A stretch of 64,000 bases of DNA from Chondrilla cf. caribensis (Eukaryota > Porifera > Demospongiae > Chondrillida > Chondrillidae): positions 592,501 to 656,500 of the forward strand of contig OZ026548.1 in NCBI GenBank assembly GCA_964020155.1, written 5' to 3'. Positions 1-20,311 of the stretch are shown here, in pieces; position 1 is the first letter of the stretch, and every line of letters begins with the position of its first letter. A program made the translations under genes and the position numbers. The notes under the pieces were generated by a model, which was given only the letters and a program-made list of their open reading frames with translations, was not told the origin of the DNA and searched no databases.

Positions 1-318
<318 letters not shown>

Positions 319-619
319 GCAATAGGTAGACACTGGGGTACAATCCACACCTCTTAAATATCTCCATGCACAGGGAAGCAGACAAACAACAAACAAAAAT
401 GAGTACACTCCTCTAAAGGTACCCAGTACACACGAGCACCGTGTGCATACCTACCCTGCAATGGAATGACCTTCATCTTCAATGTAATGTCCTTTTGGTA
501 TGTACCTCCCCACTCCTGATCTGTACACCTTCTGTTTGTCATCTGTTTCCTTCGCCTTTCCCTTTCCCTACAGCACACATGTCGAGGGTACAAGAGGAAG
601 AGGAGGGTGACCTTATAAC

Positions 620-800
620 CTACCAGTGGGGCAACCTTACCACCTACCACTGGGGTAACCTTACCACATACCGCTGGGGTAACCTCACTACCTACCACTG
701 GGGTAACCTCACCACCTACCACTGGGGTGACCTCACCACCTACCACTGGGGTAACCTCACCATCTACCACTGGGGTAACCTCACCACCTACCACTGGGGC
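620..800. repeat. 24-bp minisatellite
   Basis: About eight copies of a 24-bp unit of the form AACCTCACCACCTACCACTG plus GGGT. All three frames stay open in part because the unit length is a multiple of three; no coding role is inferred. Confidence 0.85.
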
Positions 801-1805
801 ATGTATTATTAACACCACAGTCGACTGCTGACCTAAGTCCCCTTGTTCATGGTTCCTTCCTAATACACCTCAATTCATTCTCTTGTGGTAATGGGTCTAT
901 TTTGAGGTTGTTTACAGGTCAGAGGTGATGCCCACTTAACTAGATTCATTATGAGATAACGTTATTCATGGTTGGAGGATTGTAGGAGGCTGCAATTCAG
1001 CAATGAATTCTGTAGGCAGTGATACTTCACTAACTACTACATACTCATTGCATGAAATAACATGGTGGTCTAGTCCGGCTTGCTAGACCATCCCACCCAG
1101 CACCACCAAGTGAGTAAAGAAATGGCTTCTAGACACTTAACGGGATGGTCTAGCCAGCCAGACCACACACTGCCATGTAGATGCAATGTTCGTATATTAA
1201 CATGTAAATAATAGCAGAGTGAATTTGGCCAAGCATGGCTGGGAGGTAGCTGAACCAGGTGGACAGCCTTCCTGGAACCTCTCTACACTGTTCATTGTTA
1301 TTAGCTTCATCTCCCCTGACCTGTGACCCCTGACCCCTGACCCAAGGGTGAATGAGAGGAGGAACCAGGTCTCCTGGAAGCTCCTAGTCTGGCCTGCTAC
1401 GAATGTCTATCCTTCTAAACGCCTTCTTCTCATCGCCCAGGGCGTTTGGTGGGAGTGTCCTAGCAGGCCAGACTAGGAAGTTCCTAAAGTTGACAGGTTT
1501 CCTAGAGATTACAGTCTAATCTGAAATTGTTAACTATCTTAATTGATGATTAGATATTCCCAATTAAATACGATCATTATCAAACACTGTCTCTTTGGTC
1601 TTGTGAGAGATTAAACCCTGACACCCAGCACACCCAGCACACCCAGCACAACCAGCACACCCAGCACAACAAGCACACCCAGCACAACCGGCACACCCAG
1701 CACAACAAGCAAACCCAGCACACCCAGCACAACCAGCACATCATGAAGGGAATGTTTTGTAGTCAATTGTGAATGGAAGCAAGAAACACTTCAGTTATGG
1801 TTCCA

Positions 1806-1812
1806 CACACAC

Positions 1813-1877
<65 letters not shown>

Positions 1878-1885
1878 CACACACA
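1806..1885. repeat. (CA)n microsatellite
   Basis: Nearly pure CA run. In the PPIL2 sense direction it reads (GT)n and starts about 15 bases after the splice donor at 1899. Confidence 0.95.
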
Positions 1886-1899
1886 GCTCCACTACCAAC

Positions 1900-9315
<7,416 letters not shown>

Positions 9316-9475
9316 GGTTTTCTAGCTCGCGTTGAAAACTGTTTCAAGTTGAATAGATTGCAATTTCCAATTCAAAATTAAAAATCTAAAATGGGATCTA
9401 AGTTTGAAACATAAAGTGGATGAAACTCAAAACTCGTATAAATGAAACTTGGAAGTAGACTGTGGTGGGTATGCT

Positions 9476-10033
9476 TCAATGCCTGGTTTGTTCACAGATG
9501 TGATTGTAGCGACTGGAGAGAGAGGAAGATACAAGTAACAAGCTTGTTTGACAAACACAATGTACATATGTATTCTTCATATCAAACTGCAGGTGGATTT
9601 GGCAGTTTGTGGACAAAAGGGAGGCGGGTTACAGGGGCTTACTGTACATTATTAATACATTTATTACTATTTCCTGAGATTAATCAATTTGCTTAAAATA
9701 AAAGTCGATCAATTGTCCCAGCACTGCTGTCCACATACATCTACAGTACATTACACAGTGCACACACACCAGACCGTATGTGTGTATGTACAGTAAGCAC
9801 ACATGTACTTACGGACCTGGCATGGCTGGCATTGTGCACCTGAGTACGACAGTTCCTACCATAGTAACAGTTGGCCCTAGTGGTAACAGCAGCTGTAGAG
9901 AGACAAGTGGTCAACTAAACAGAGAGGCACAAAGTAAAACTGCAAAACACTGCATATAACCACACATTGAGACAGACAGACAGATGTCAAGACAGATACA
10001 TGGGTAAATATACATACATACATATACAGACAG

Positions 10034-10065
<32 letters not shown>

Positions 10066-10348
10066 CAGATAGACAAACAACTGATAAATGTTTGTTAACA
10101 CACGACACACTACCTGACCTGGGAGCTCGTCACTAGGAATGTCATGTCTATACTTGTAGGCCAATTCCTTGAGGTACTTGGCAGCACAATGTTTACAGAT
10201 CACTGTGTCTGAGTCCAGAGGTCTTCCGAAATTGTCTAAAGAGTTAACCCAAACCATAAGCTACGTACTACCACACCCAAACATATTCTAATACACACAA
10301 CACAAACATGAGCACACACAAACACACACACACACGCATGCACGCACA

Positions 10349-10403
<55 letters not shown>

Positions 10404-10730
10404 CTGTTAATGAATATACACCAGAGGCTACTTTATCAAGGCATTCTTTCAAGAGTTCATTGATACCCTTCCCTTTTGACGTGAGATAATCCTTCAAGAT
10501 GGCCGACTCATGAGTATTGGTGAGGAGTATAGTATCCAATACATTTGAATCTAGCTGCATGTCTGAAGCATGTAAATATATAGGAAATGATAAAAGTGAT
10601 GGTCTCACATAACAAGACACAGCTGATCATTCCCACCACACAAAACAGGAAGCCATATTGACTGTCTGGTTACACAAGACCAAGGATACACTATACATGT
10701 ACGTGAGTATATTTCACACAGGCACGCATG

Positions 10731-10799
<69 letters not shown>

Positions 10800-11823
10800 C
10801 TGTACTTGTTGAGACATCCTGAACAATTCGGTGATTGGCATCCCCAGTACATGTGACAATAAAGTGTGAAGCACACACTACCTGTGAGTTAGAGGAGGAA
10901 AGGTATTGTACACTCCCTACATTAGTGTAGCCGGACTCATTAATCAAAGAAGTATCTACATGAGACACATCCACTTGGGACACATGTACGTACTTAAGAC
11001 ACACCCACTCGGGACACACCTACTCATGGCACACCCACTCAGGACACAACTACTCATGACACACCCATTCGGGACACACCTACTCATGACACACCCACTC
11101 AGGATACACTCATGACACACCACCCAGACACACCTACTCGTGACACACCCATTCGGGACACACCTACTCATGACACACTCGGGACACACCTACTCATGAC
11201 ACACCCACTCTGGACACACCCATTTAATCCAACTCCACTATATCCTTACATCTCTGAGGTGGCACCGATGTATCTCCCAGTCTAACCGGCATGGGGTTGT
11301 AACAACACTGGCACATCACGTGATTTGCGTACGGCGGACAGACATAGGGAGGCGTGGTTATCCCGTCCACCACGGAGGTAGGTGTGGCTAGACTACCAGG
11401 ACATTGACGACATAGGGTTGGAGGGGCAGGTCTGTGACAGCAGTGAAGAGTGAGGGAGGTTAGATGTGTGAGAGCAGTGAAGTGAAGAGTGAGGGAGGTT
11501 AGATGTGTGAGAGCAGTGAAGTGAAGAGTGAGGGAGGTTAGATGTGTGAGAGCAGTGAAGTGAAGAGTGAGGGAGGTTAGATGTGTGAGAGCAGTGAAGT
11601 GAAGAGTGAGGGAGGTTAGATGTGTGAGAGCAGTGAAGTGAAGAGTGAGGGAGGTTAGATGTGTGAGAGCAGTGAAGTGAAGAGTGAGGGAGGTTAGATG
11701 TGTCAGAATGTATGCGCATATTGTGGGTTCAGTACTGTCCATAACATTTCACTTACATTGAAGGTCCGATTATGACATGAGCACTACTGTAGGAAGGTAG
11801 AGGAAGTGTGTGAGGTGAGTGGG

Positions 11824-11884
<61 letters not shown>

Positions 11885-11980
11885 GGGCATGTGAGTGTGG
11901 ATGCGGATGCTAATAGTCATACAAATACGTATTCTTCAAGACAAAATTGACAAATACTGTACATTCATTAATAGTGGGCA

Positions 11981-12029
<49 letters not shown>

Positions 12030-12030
12030 A

Positions 12031-12086
<56 letters not shown>

Positions 12087-12549
12087 TGCTATAGCTTTCA
12101 CTGTCGCTGTCACCAGTATCAGAGGAGTCGCTGGAGATCCCACTTCTACTTCGCTTGGGATACAACTGCACAAACACAAACATCACAGTACACACCTTCC
12201 ATGCACCTCCTCACAAGCCTCCACGACATACCATGTCATGCGTGATCTTGTTCTTAGCTTCAAGCTCCTCCAAATCCTCTTCAGGTCTCTTCTTCTCTGT
12301 GTGTCAAGGGAGGGTGAGAAATCTTTGTAAATACCAGATGTACATGCATGGATATGTACATGACATGTACACACACGCACAAGTATGAATGAAACATGCA
12401 CACACAAGCTCGCATGACACATGAATCACAAGCTTGGCATGGTTTTCACCTGGGTGCAGCAAGAGGTACGCTTCAACTAGATTGTTGACAAGGTGATTCT
12501 TGTTCAGTCTTTCCACTTTACAGCGACACTAAGCAAGAGGTAGACAAAG

Positions 12550-12619
<70 letters not shown>

Positions 12620-12622
12620 TGT

Positions 12623-12678
<56 letters not shown>

Positions 12679-14916
12679 CGCACGTGTTCCAGTGTGCAAC
12701 TACAACTACAAGTGAACACACAACTGATAACCAGCTGATGAGGGTGCTCACTTCAGGACACTTATTGGACCTCTCCATCCAGTCAGAATAGCATCCTCCG
12801 CAATATGAGTGCATGCAGGGCTGCAAGCTGTGAGGTGGTATGTGCAAGGTCACTTATATCACACTACAGCACACTGGTGGGAGCTACTTGGACACACTAC
12901 AGCACACTGGTGGGAGGTACTTGAATACACTACAGCACACTGGTGGGAGCCACTTGAACACACTACAGCACACTGGTGGGAGGTACTTGAACACAACATA
13001 CTACAGCACACTGGTGGGAGGTACTTGGACACAACATACTACAGCACACTGGTGGGAGACACTTGAGCACAACACGCTACAGTACACTTTAAGACAACAT
13101 TCATTACAATACATTCATTTGTTAGGAGGAAATATAAAAGTAAATTTATATAAATTATTCAAGAAAAACATGCAGAAAAGATCTAACCATCACGAATACA
13201 CCCTTGAACACCCCTAAAACACACTCTAAAACACACCCTAGAACACACGATACTCTCTCCACACGTCAGATGTACAGCACATGTGGTGTATGAACACAGG
13301 TACACACGTGACATGCGGTGTGTGTCCGTACCTTATGCAATTGTGGAAGATCTCCTGAGAAAGGTAAGGGGAGGTTCAGGTAAACACATAACACATCTCC
13401 ATACTCTTCATCACACACACATGCACGAGGGAGTGAGAGAATGAATTACTAAACGAGTAGTAGACCATCTTTTTCATGCAATATAAATTAGAATATAAAT
13501 TCACTGTTGCGGTTACGTGTAGGACTGTATATAATATTACATAATATACATTCAGTTATTATTATTATCTTATATATATTATAATAATACTATATATCGA
13601 GTGTAATAATAGTGGAAATTCCAATATTTCAATAAACTAGTACTCACATACACAAACAGCACACACACACACGTACACACCTGACATATCCCACAAATGA
13701 GGTTATCCCCCATACTGTCAGGAGCACTTGGAACTACTGATTCAGGTCCACTGTTCGATTTCTTGTGAGCGGGTTCTCCTTTACCAGGAGATGAAGATTC
13801 CTTTGATTTCTTCTCTTCAGACTCAGCCTCAGACTGCAGTTAGAGAAACAGCAACTCTCCATAAGGTGGGAAGGTAGGAGGGTGTACTGTACATGCAAAC
13901 ATGCAACACACACACATATTAGTACACATAGTTCATACAGTATACACAATAATATGTATACGTATATAGTACATACAGTACATACAGTATATACAGTACA
14001 TACAGTACACACAGTACACACAGTACACACAGTATACACAGTACACACCGTACACACAGTATACACAGTACACACAGTATACACAGTACACACAGTACAC
14101 ACAGTACACACAGTATCTACAGGTGCAGTACACACATCAGGAGGTCTCTTGACTCTGAGTTGATCAGATACCCCGGTTGGTGCACTAACACCACACTTAG
14201 CTGGGAGGGTGTACTCTAAGGTGGAGTCCATGGTTGATTCAGTGGAGGAGTCCAGCAATGATTCTTCATAAGCAGGCCTTTTCCCCTCAGGACGAAGATC
14301 ACAGAACGTGAATATGATATCTACGAGATGGTTAATGGTAGAGTGGACAACACACACACATGCACACACACACACACACACATACCTCACCACATACACA
14401 CACACACACACACACCTCACCACACACCACATGTACACATATCACCCACAATCATCACCAACTAATAGTGTAGTCGAGTGTTGTTGAATATGTACAATAC
14501 GTTGCATACATATCGGTCAGTTGGTATTGATGTATCGACAATATGCCACTATATTCAACAACACTCGACTATACTGCTGTGGTGGTACATACTGTTGTTA
14601 GGGGAGACTTTGTTGGAGACGAGCTTCAAGACGTCACCATCTCTGATCTGCAGTGCCTGGGGGGAGGAGTGTACAGCAGGTCCAGACCCAGACAGTACCA
14701 CAACACTGGAACCACTGTTGGAGAAAGCCCTTGTGTACTTTCCTCACATTTTTGCTGATTTTCTTGTTCCTCACAAGTGTACCATTTGTGCTGAAGAGGA
14801 GGAGAGTCTCACTGAAGACACTAGGACTAATGCATACATGCACACTGCATATATGTACATGGAGTATGTTGATATGCATACATACACATAATGATAATAC
14901 ATGAATTACACACACG

Positions 14917-14962
<46 letters not shown>

Positions 14963-16553
14963 CACGTACATATTGTGCCATATGTACAAACATCCACATA
15001 AGGTAAGATGTACGTACGTATAAGACCATTATACATTACACTGCACAGACTCTCTGATAAGTGCTGTTGGCCACACTCCCCACATGCTCTTGGTCTCACC
15101 TTGTGTCTCTGACGAACACCCTCCCGTGTTCATCCCTCACGACCTTGCAGTGGACCCCCGAGAGAAACTTGGAGCTCGGAAAGGAAATATCACAGTCTAC
15201 GTGGAGTGAAGCATGACATCTAATACGAGCAGAGACATCCCTGCAGTAGTACTTGTACTCATTTGAATCAAACAAGCTAGATAAAATCTATGGGGTCGAT
15301 CAGAATCTATATACAGTGCAACTTGCTTAGTGTGCACTGCTGGTTAGCACACACTCCTGGTTAGTACACACTCCTGGTTAGTACACACTCCTGGTTAGTG
15401 CACACTCCTTGTTAACACACACTTGTGGTTAGTACACACTCCTGGTTAGCACACACTCCCGGTTAGTACACACTCCTGATTAGCACACACTCCCGGTTAG
15501 TACACACTCCTGGTTAGCACACACTGCTGGTTAGTACACACTCCCGGTTAGTACACACACCTGGTTGGTACACACTCCTGGTTAGTACACACTGCTGGTT
15601 AGTACACACTCCTTGTTAGCACACACTTGTGGTTAGCACACACTCCTGATTAGCACACACTCCCGGTTAGTACACACTCCTGGTTAGCACACACTCCTGG
15701 TTAGTACACACTCCCGGTTAGCACACACTGCTGGTTAGTACACACTCCCGGTTAGTACACACACCTGGTTGGTACACACTCCTGGTTGGTACACACTGCT
15801 GGTTAGTACACACTCCTTGTTAGTACACACTTGTGGTTAGCACACACTGCTGGTTAGCACACACTCCTGGTTAGTACACACTCCTGGTTAGCACACACTC
15901 CTGGTTAGTACACACTCCCGGTTAGTACACACACCTGGTTGGTACACACTCCTGGTTAGTACACACTCCTGGTTAGTACACACTCCCGGTTAGTACACAC
16001 ACCTGGTTGGTACACACTCCTGGTTGGTACACACTCCCAGTTAGTACACACTCCTGGTTAGCACACACTCCTGGTTAGTACACACTCCCGGTTAGTACAC
16101 ACACCTGGTTGGTACACACTCCTGGTTGTTACACACTCCTGGTTAGTACACACACCTGGTTGGTACACACTCCTGGTTAGTACACACCCCTGGTTAGTGA
16201 GTACACTTCACTCAGTTCCCAGCTCATGTACACTATGTCAACCAGTACTGATAGTAAGTACCTCTGATAAGAAGTACAGATTTGGTGTGCCCTTCGAGGT
16301 ACTTACTAAGCACACTGGACTGTATAGCACACTGAATGTACCAAGACACACTCTCGAAGCTGAAACCGCTATTTATTATATTCATCCCATCTAGCTATCA
16401 TTCTTACACTTTCGTCTGAACCTCCTCACCTTTCGATCTTCCGATTGTTACTTCGTTGTTGGAGAAAGGGAACCTATCTACGTCCCCACAACCTTCCACG
16501 GCCACCAGCTGTCCCCACGGCTCCTCCAGATCTACATCTGAACTGTCCGCCAT
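9476..16553 (-). CDS. CHFR: E3 ubiquitin ligase CHFR (FHA-RING-PBZ), complete
   Basis: CHFR is a nuclear mitotic-stress checkpoint ubiquitin ligase that binds poly(ADP-ribose). Exons (minus): 16430-16553, 15100-15196, 14748-14790, 14593-14656, 14121-14320 (3' edge uncertain), 13681-13833, 13332-13354, 12752-12827, 12450-12528, 12232-12296, 12086-12165, 11250-11431, 10798-10881, 10404-10562, 10119-10235, 9817-9892, 9476-9512. About 552 residues. FHA domain: NNEVTIGRSK, CDISFPSSKFLSG, DTSTNGTLVRNKK. RING: CGIC, CMHSYCGGC, CPECRC. Cysteine-rich region: CRQCP, CQCCYNPMP, CHMYWGCQSPNCSGC. The C-terminal PAR-binding zinc finger reads NCYYGRNC then NHICEQTRH and stop, which fixes the last intron. 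Two late donors, GTCAGG (10118) and GTCCGT (9816), are non-consensus but alignment to the family requires them. All joins keep frame. Confidence 0.95.
9961..10082. repeat. (CAGA)n-type repeat
   Basis: Degenerate CAGACAGACAGA tract in the CHFR intron between exons 10119-10235 and 9817-9892. Confidence 0.9.
10736..10797. repeat. (CA)n tracts abutting CHFR splice donors
   Basis: In sense direction (GT)n begins exactly at the donor at 10797 (AGAG then GTGTGTGTG). A second such tract, 10312-10403, begins at the next donor, with GTGTATGTGTG. Confidence 0.93.
10970..11220. repeat. 29-bp minisatellite
   Basis: Units around GGACACACCTACTCATGACA in the CHFR intron between exons 11250-11431 and 10798-10881, ending about 30 bp from the donor at 11249. 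Confidence 0.92.
11440..11705. repeat. 39-bp minisatellite upstream of a CHFR acceptor
   Basis: Seven copies of a 39-bp unit containing GTGAGGGAGGTTAGATGTGT, ending next to the acceptor at 11432. In sense direction each unit is pyrimidine-rich (CACTGCTCTCACACATCTAA), so the array multiplies polypyrimidine-tract-like sequence. It reads open in frame with the exon, but family alignment places the exon start at 11431. Confidence 0.93.
11826..12083. repeat. Opposed (TG)n and (CA)n tracts in one CHFR intron
   Basis: TG run at 11826-11880 and CA run at about 11983-12083, both in the intron between exons 12086-12165 and 11250-11431. In sense RNA the donor-proximal tract is GU and the distal tract CA, so they could pair. 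Confidence 0.93.
12551..12675. repeat. (TG)n microsatellite
   Basis: TG run broken by GGTGTGGTG. In CHFR sense direction it is (CA)n, ending about 20 bp before the acceptor of exon 12450-12528. Confidence 0.95.
12850..13085. repeat. 33- to 38-bp minisatellite
   Basis: Seven imperfect units containing CACTACAGCACACTGGTGGG, in the CHFR intron upstream of the RING exon 12752-12827. Confidence 0.92.
13960..14115. repeat. CAGTACACA short tandem repeat
   Basis: 9-bp CAGTACACA/CAGTATACA units in the CHFR intron after exon 14121-14320; the 3' boundary of that exon is blurred by the repeat. Confidence 0.9.
14471..14571. repeat. Inverted repeat, 21-bp arms
   Basis: Arms 14471-14491 (TAGTCGAGTGTTGTTGAATA) and 14551-14571 are perfect reverse complements, separated by 59 bp, in a CHFR intron. 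A foldback insertion or a stable intronic hairpin. Confidence 0.85.
15314..16322. mobile_element. MITE with an internally expanded tandem array
   Basis: The left end CAGTGCAACTTGCTTAGTGT and right end ACTTACTAAGCACACTGGAC-TG form imperfect inverted repeats flanked by TA (15312-15313, 16323-16324). Between them about 45 units of GGTTAGTACACACTCCT fill 15340-16195, then a unique part (CACTCAGTTCCCAGCTCATG ... TTGGTGTGCCCTTCGAGGTA) shared with copies at 16690, 20312 and 25989. Located in the first CHFR intron. Confidence 0.75.
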
Positions 16554-16689
16554 TTTATCGACTAAAGAAATAACTAAAAAACGTGCTTCTTGCCTGGTCC
16601 TGCTAGACTAACGCTTTTGAGACAGCATGCAGGCCAGCTGTTCAGTGCAACTATAGGCGCTCTATATACGTATATTTCCTTAGAGCACA

Positions 16690-16914
16690 CCAAATTTGTA
16701 CTCATTTTCAGAGGTACTTGTTATCAGTACTAGTACTGGTTGACATAGAGTACGTACATGAGCTAGGGACTGAGTGGAGTTTACTCACTAACCAGGAGCA
16801 TGTACCAACACTGAGCATGTACTGTACACATAATACTAACCAGGGGTATGTGCTTACCACATACTAAGCAGGGTATATACGTACGTACTTACTAAATATG
16901 AGCAAGCTGCACTG
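16690..16914. mobile_element. Degraded inverted copy of the 15314 MITE family
   Basis: Reverse-orientation match to the unique part (GCACACCAAATTTGTACTC, CAGTACTAGTACTGGTTGACA) with an end at GAGCAAGCTGCACTG followed by TA. The left boundary is unclear. It fills most of the 500-bp gap between CHFR and the membrane-protein gene; no gene is seen in that gap. Confidence 0.65.
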
Positions 16915-17054
16915 TATGGCTTGCAGCTCTCAGAATTAACTGCACACGAATTGTCTCGTTAATCAAAGCATGAATATTTAAGTCTTCCAGCTTACATGAA
17001 ATCAACAAAACACAACATGGCATAAAAACAAAGAATGTCATCACAGAAGTTTCA

Positions 17055-18137
17055 CTACGATGGGTCGTAGGTGAACTTGGTGGGCTTATTGAAGTATCTC
17101 GTGAGGAAGGTGAACTGGATCAGAACCGACAGACTCTGAAAGAAAAGAGCACCAGGAGCACATGAACAACAGAGTGAACACCGTGATCGCACACCTCAAG
17201 ACTAGCATGTCGGGTAGCACCAAGAGCACATGAACAACAGAGTGAACACCGCGATCGCACACCTCAAGACTAGCATGTCGGGTAGCACCAAGAGCACATG
17301 AACAACAGAGTGAACACCGCGATCGCACACCTCAAGACTAGCATGTCGGGTATACAGTTGGGTTACTGCTACAGTGCAGGGATGAGGGTAGTACTAGGAA
17401 CTGAATGCGATGTACAATGTGTGTGGAAAGAAAGGTTTCAACAACACCCACACCCACCCACAGACTGATAGAAAAGAGCATCCACACCCAGACACCCACA
17501 ACACACCCACACCCACCCACAGACTGAAAGAAGAGCATCTACACCCAAACACACACAACACACCCACACCCACCCACAGACTGAAAGATAAGAGCATCCA
17601 CACCCAGACACACAACACACCCACACACACTGCAGTCGCATATGTAGCAGTGACATAGTATGTACAAGGTGTAGACCAGTGGTGCTCTCTACAACATCCC
17701 ATCATATAAAACCACACAGACGCTGTTGGGGGACTCACCAGGAAGATTAGGGACAGAGCCACACCGACAAACTCCAGAATGATGTGGAAGCCATAGTTCA
17801 CCTCCAGTCCTAAGGAAAAATGTCCGTACATCACCCCGATGTCCTCCTTGAGCACACATGCTGACACAGCAAAGTAGAACAGCATCAGGGAGAGATACTA
17901 AGAGTGGAAGCTGAGGAAAACCCTGTCATTATGACCATCAACTAGACACACAACCATGCCTACAATACCAGTACATGGGGATAACCCTGTCATCATCAAA
18001 TATCATTACTAATGTACACCATCCCTCAGATACATAAGTCATTATACATAGCAAGTATGATGACAACCCAACAGCATTGAAGGACACACAACACAATACT
18101 GATTGCAGGCAAGTATAACAAAACATACATATGTACA

Positions 18138-18168
<31 letters not shown>

Positions 18169-19626
18169 GTACGTACACACATACATACGGTACTTTCAGT
18201 AAAAAAGTGAACGTACTACGGGTTGCCTACGGATGAACGTACGTGTTAAGTACGGTTTACCTACGTGTTGATACCTACGGGATACGTACGGGTTGTTGAA
18301 CTTCTGGAGAAAGTGATAATCGAAAAGAATGCAGACCTAAAGCGCCCTTTCAACTGTACAAGAAATTCAGAAACCTTCTTTCGTGAGAAGAGTAACGTCC
18401 GTTGGAAAGATCGTCCCCGTCAGAATCCCGCTCGATTGATTCGAACTCGTTTAAGGCAGAGATGAGCCTTCGCCTGGCAAAAAAGTGTCCGAGAGCGACA
18501 GCGGTAAGTCTAAAAGGTTAAAAAAACCATGTAATTTCGAATATTCCGTGCTAATCCTCTGTTTCCGAAAGATTAGCACTCGAATTCGCTGGTATACATC
18601 GGTCGAATAAGCCATTTTTCTTCGTCTCGCGGAATCAAATCACACCGTCGTTGCGCAAGAATTATGACGTATCATTGTCACCTTCGCCTAAAGTAATTAT
18701 CACTTGCTGAAGAATGCAGTAGAAGTACGGGTCACTCATTTACGGGTTACGGACGTGTCGACTACGTACGGTTAAAAAACGGGTACGGGTACGCCCGTAG
18801 TACGTTCACTTTTTTACTGAAAGTACCGTACATACATACATACATACATACATAAATATGTACATACATACAATATTATAGGATAAGTGTTGGTGTGTAC
18901 ACTCCCTGTTTACCCAACAGGCACTTTATCACATTACCACTGTTTTGATGTGTTATCACAAACAGGCCAACAAAGGCATGCTGTTTATTATCTGCGGAGG
19001 GCACGTTGCATATTGTCTTAGGAGGGCATGTTGTTTATTGTCCGAGGAGGAAATGTTGGAAATGTTGTTTATTATTGAGGGCATGTTGCACTAGTTGTAT
19101 ACTATACGAAACACACCATTCAGGTAAATGATCCCTAATGGGACCCATCAGTGATCGCTAATGGAACCCATCAGTGATCGCTAATGGAACCCATCAGTGA
19201 TCGCTAATGGAACCCATCAGTGATCCTTAATGGAACCCATCAGTGATCGCTGAGACCCACTAATTGCAGCACGGAGATGACACACATGTTGTGTACACTG
19301 GGACACTATGGGTGGATACGATGACACTCGTGATGGCTTTGAAGATCAGGTGGTGGATGAGGAGAGCGAACAGAAACAGAACTGGGCCCGATATCGACAC
19401 GGCCCACACACAGGTGTGTTCCAGGTTGAGGGTGTCCTCAATCACAGTCTCATTCCTGCAAATGGGAATCAATTTTGGAAACATGAGTCACATTTGTAGT
19501 GACAAATATGTACGTATGTACAAACTAAAGTATGCATACAAGTACCTATATCCATGCATCACATACCACACACACACACACACACACACACACACCATGC
19601 ACGCATGCACACACGCACGCATGCAC

Positions 19627-19667
<41 letters not shown>

Positions 19668-19761
19668 ACACCACACGTACATACCAAGTGGTTCTTATTC
19701 CAAAGCCGACGACATAGATTCCCCAGCCACAGGCTGCTAGAGTGGTCAAAACAAATGAAAC
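17055..19761 (-). CDS. Four-helix membrane protein, unidentified (5' end missing)
   Basis: Four exons join in frame on the minus strand: 19685-19761, 19320-19455, 17739-17897, 17055-17135 (stop at 17055). The donor at 19319 (ATC-GTATCC) is inferred from frame and could be wrong. The 150-residue product has hydrophobic stretches SFVLTTLAACGWGIYVVGFG, then VWAVSISGPVLFLFALLIHH, then SLMLFYFAVSACVL, then GFHIILEFVGVALSLIFL running into SVLIQFTFL. The first extracytoplasmic-type loop contains WNETVIEDTLNLEHTC, with one N-glycosylation sequon (NET). The tail ends FNKPTKFTYDPS. Topology resembles small four-pass proteins (TMEM179- or claudin-like), but no family is assigned. No starting exon was found upstream. 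The largest intron carries a MITE (18188-18828). Confidence 0.6.
17160..17620. repeat. Two minisatellites in a membrane-protein intron
   Basis: 17160-17345: about three copies of a 63- to 66-bp unit containing AGCACATGAACAACAGAGTG. 17440-17620: about three copies of a roughly 60-bp unit containing ACCCACCCACAGACTGAAAG. Both lie between the last two exons. Confidence 0.85.
18188..18828. mobile_element. TA-flanked element with CGGTACTTTCAGT termini, copy 1 (641 bp)
   Basis: Left end CGGTACTTTCAGTAAAAAAG and right end its reverse complement (TTTTTTACTGAAAGTACCG), extending inward as AGTGAACGTACTACGGG. Flanked by TA on each side (18186-18187, 18829-18830) inside a CATA repeat. A second copy in opposite orientation lies at 21214-21850. 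A 65-codon open stretch (18265-18465, with RPFNCTRN and RWKDRPRQNPARL) is shared by both copies; it is too short to be a transposase. Confidence 0.9.
19120..19260. repeat. 23-bp minisatellite
   Basis: Six copies of GCTAATGGAACCCATCAGTG plus ATC, just after (in sense) the putative donor at 19319 of the membrane-protein gene. Confidence 0.9.
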
Positions 19762-20311
19762 CTATAAAGTAGAGCAGATACACAGATTAACAAATTGTGT
19801 AGTTGAATATCAACATGACGAGGGAGATCAAACGAGGTAAGCCCTCTTGAGGGTACCATGCTGGTCTGTACCTAGCTGAGAATGAGGTAAGGGTCTGAAA
19901 CTGAAACTGAAACTACCATCTGGGAATGGGTACACGATTAACTAATACAACACCCAGATTATCAATCCTGTATTGTCTAGCATTCAAAATGTTGAAAACA
20001 AGAGACATATTGAGGCACAGGATCCAGGGAATTCCCAATTTCGCAGGACTTTTCCCAGACTGTCAAATAAAGTGTCCCATTATAGACCATGAGGGGATTC
20101 CCTTATATTGGACTACTTCATGGGTACATCCCCTACTCATTTGTACACCAAACATTAGCGAAAGTGAAACTTGCCCAGCTAGTATCAGGGACCAGAACCA
20201 ACACCTTCATGTGTGGAGGTTGGCACTACAGATTGTTGAAGTATAGTCTCCAAGACAATACCATGGAAACTCACTGTTGGTTAGATACCAGGATGAAACC
20301 TTATATACACA

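Larger units (their letters stand above)
319..1899. other. Region downstream of the last resolved PPIL2 exon; no exon assigned
   Basis: PPIL2 runs on the minus strand towards the window start, and its C-terminal exon(s) should lie here or beyond the edge. I could not find an exon resembling the PPIL2 tail. The stretch holds a 24-bp minisatellite (about 620-800), a CACCCAGCACA-type repeat (1625-1742), a (CA)n tract (1806-1885) and a 17-bp inverted repeat (1383-1399 with 1461-1477). Confidence 0.6.

Noticed and set aside
15314..16322. Possible CRISPR-like array of GGTTAGTACACACTCCT repeats
   Set aside because: There are no unique spacers, the units are contiguous, and the context is a eukaryotic intron; it is a tandem array inside a MITE.
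18265..18465. 66-codon frame as a functional gene
   Set aside because: It lies inside a MITE, is repeated in the second copy with changes, and has no recognisable domain.
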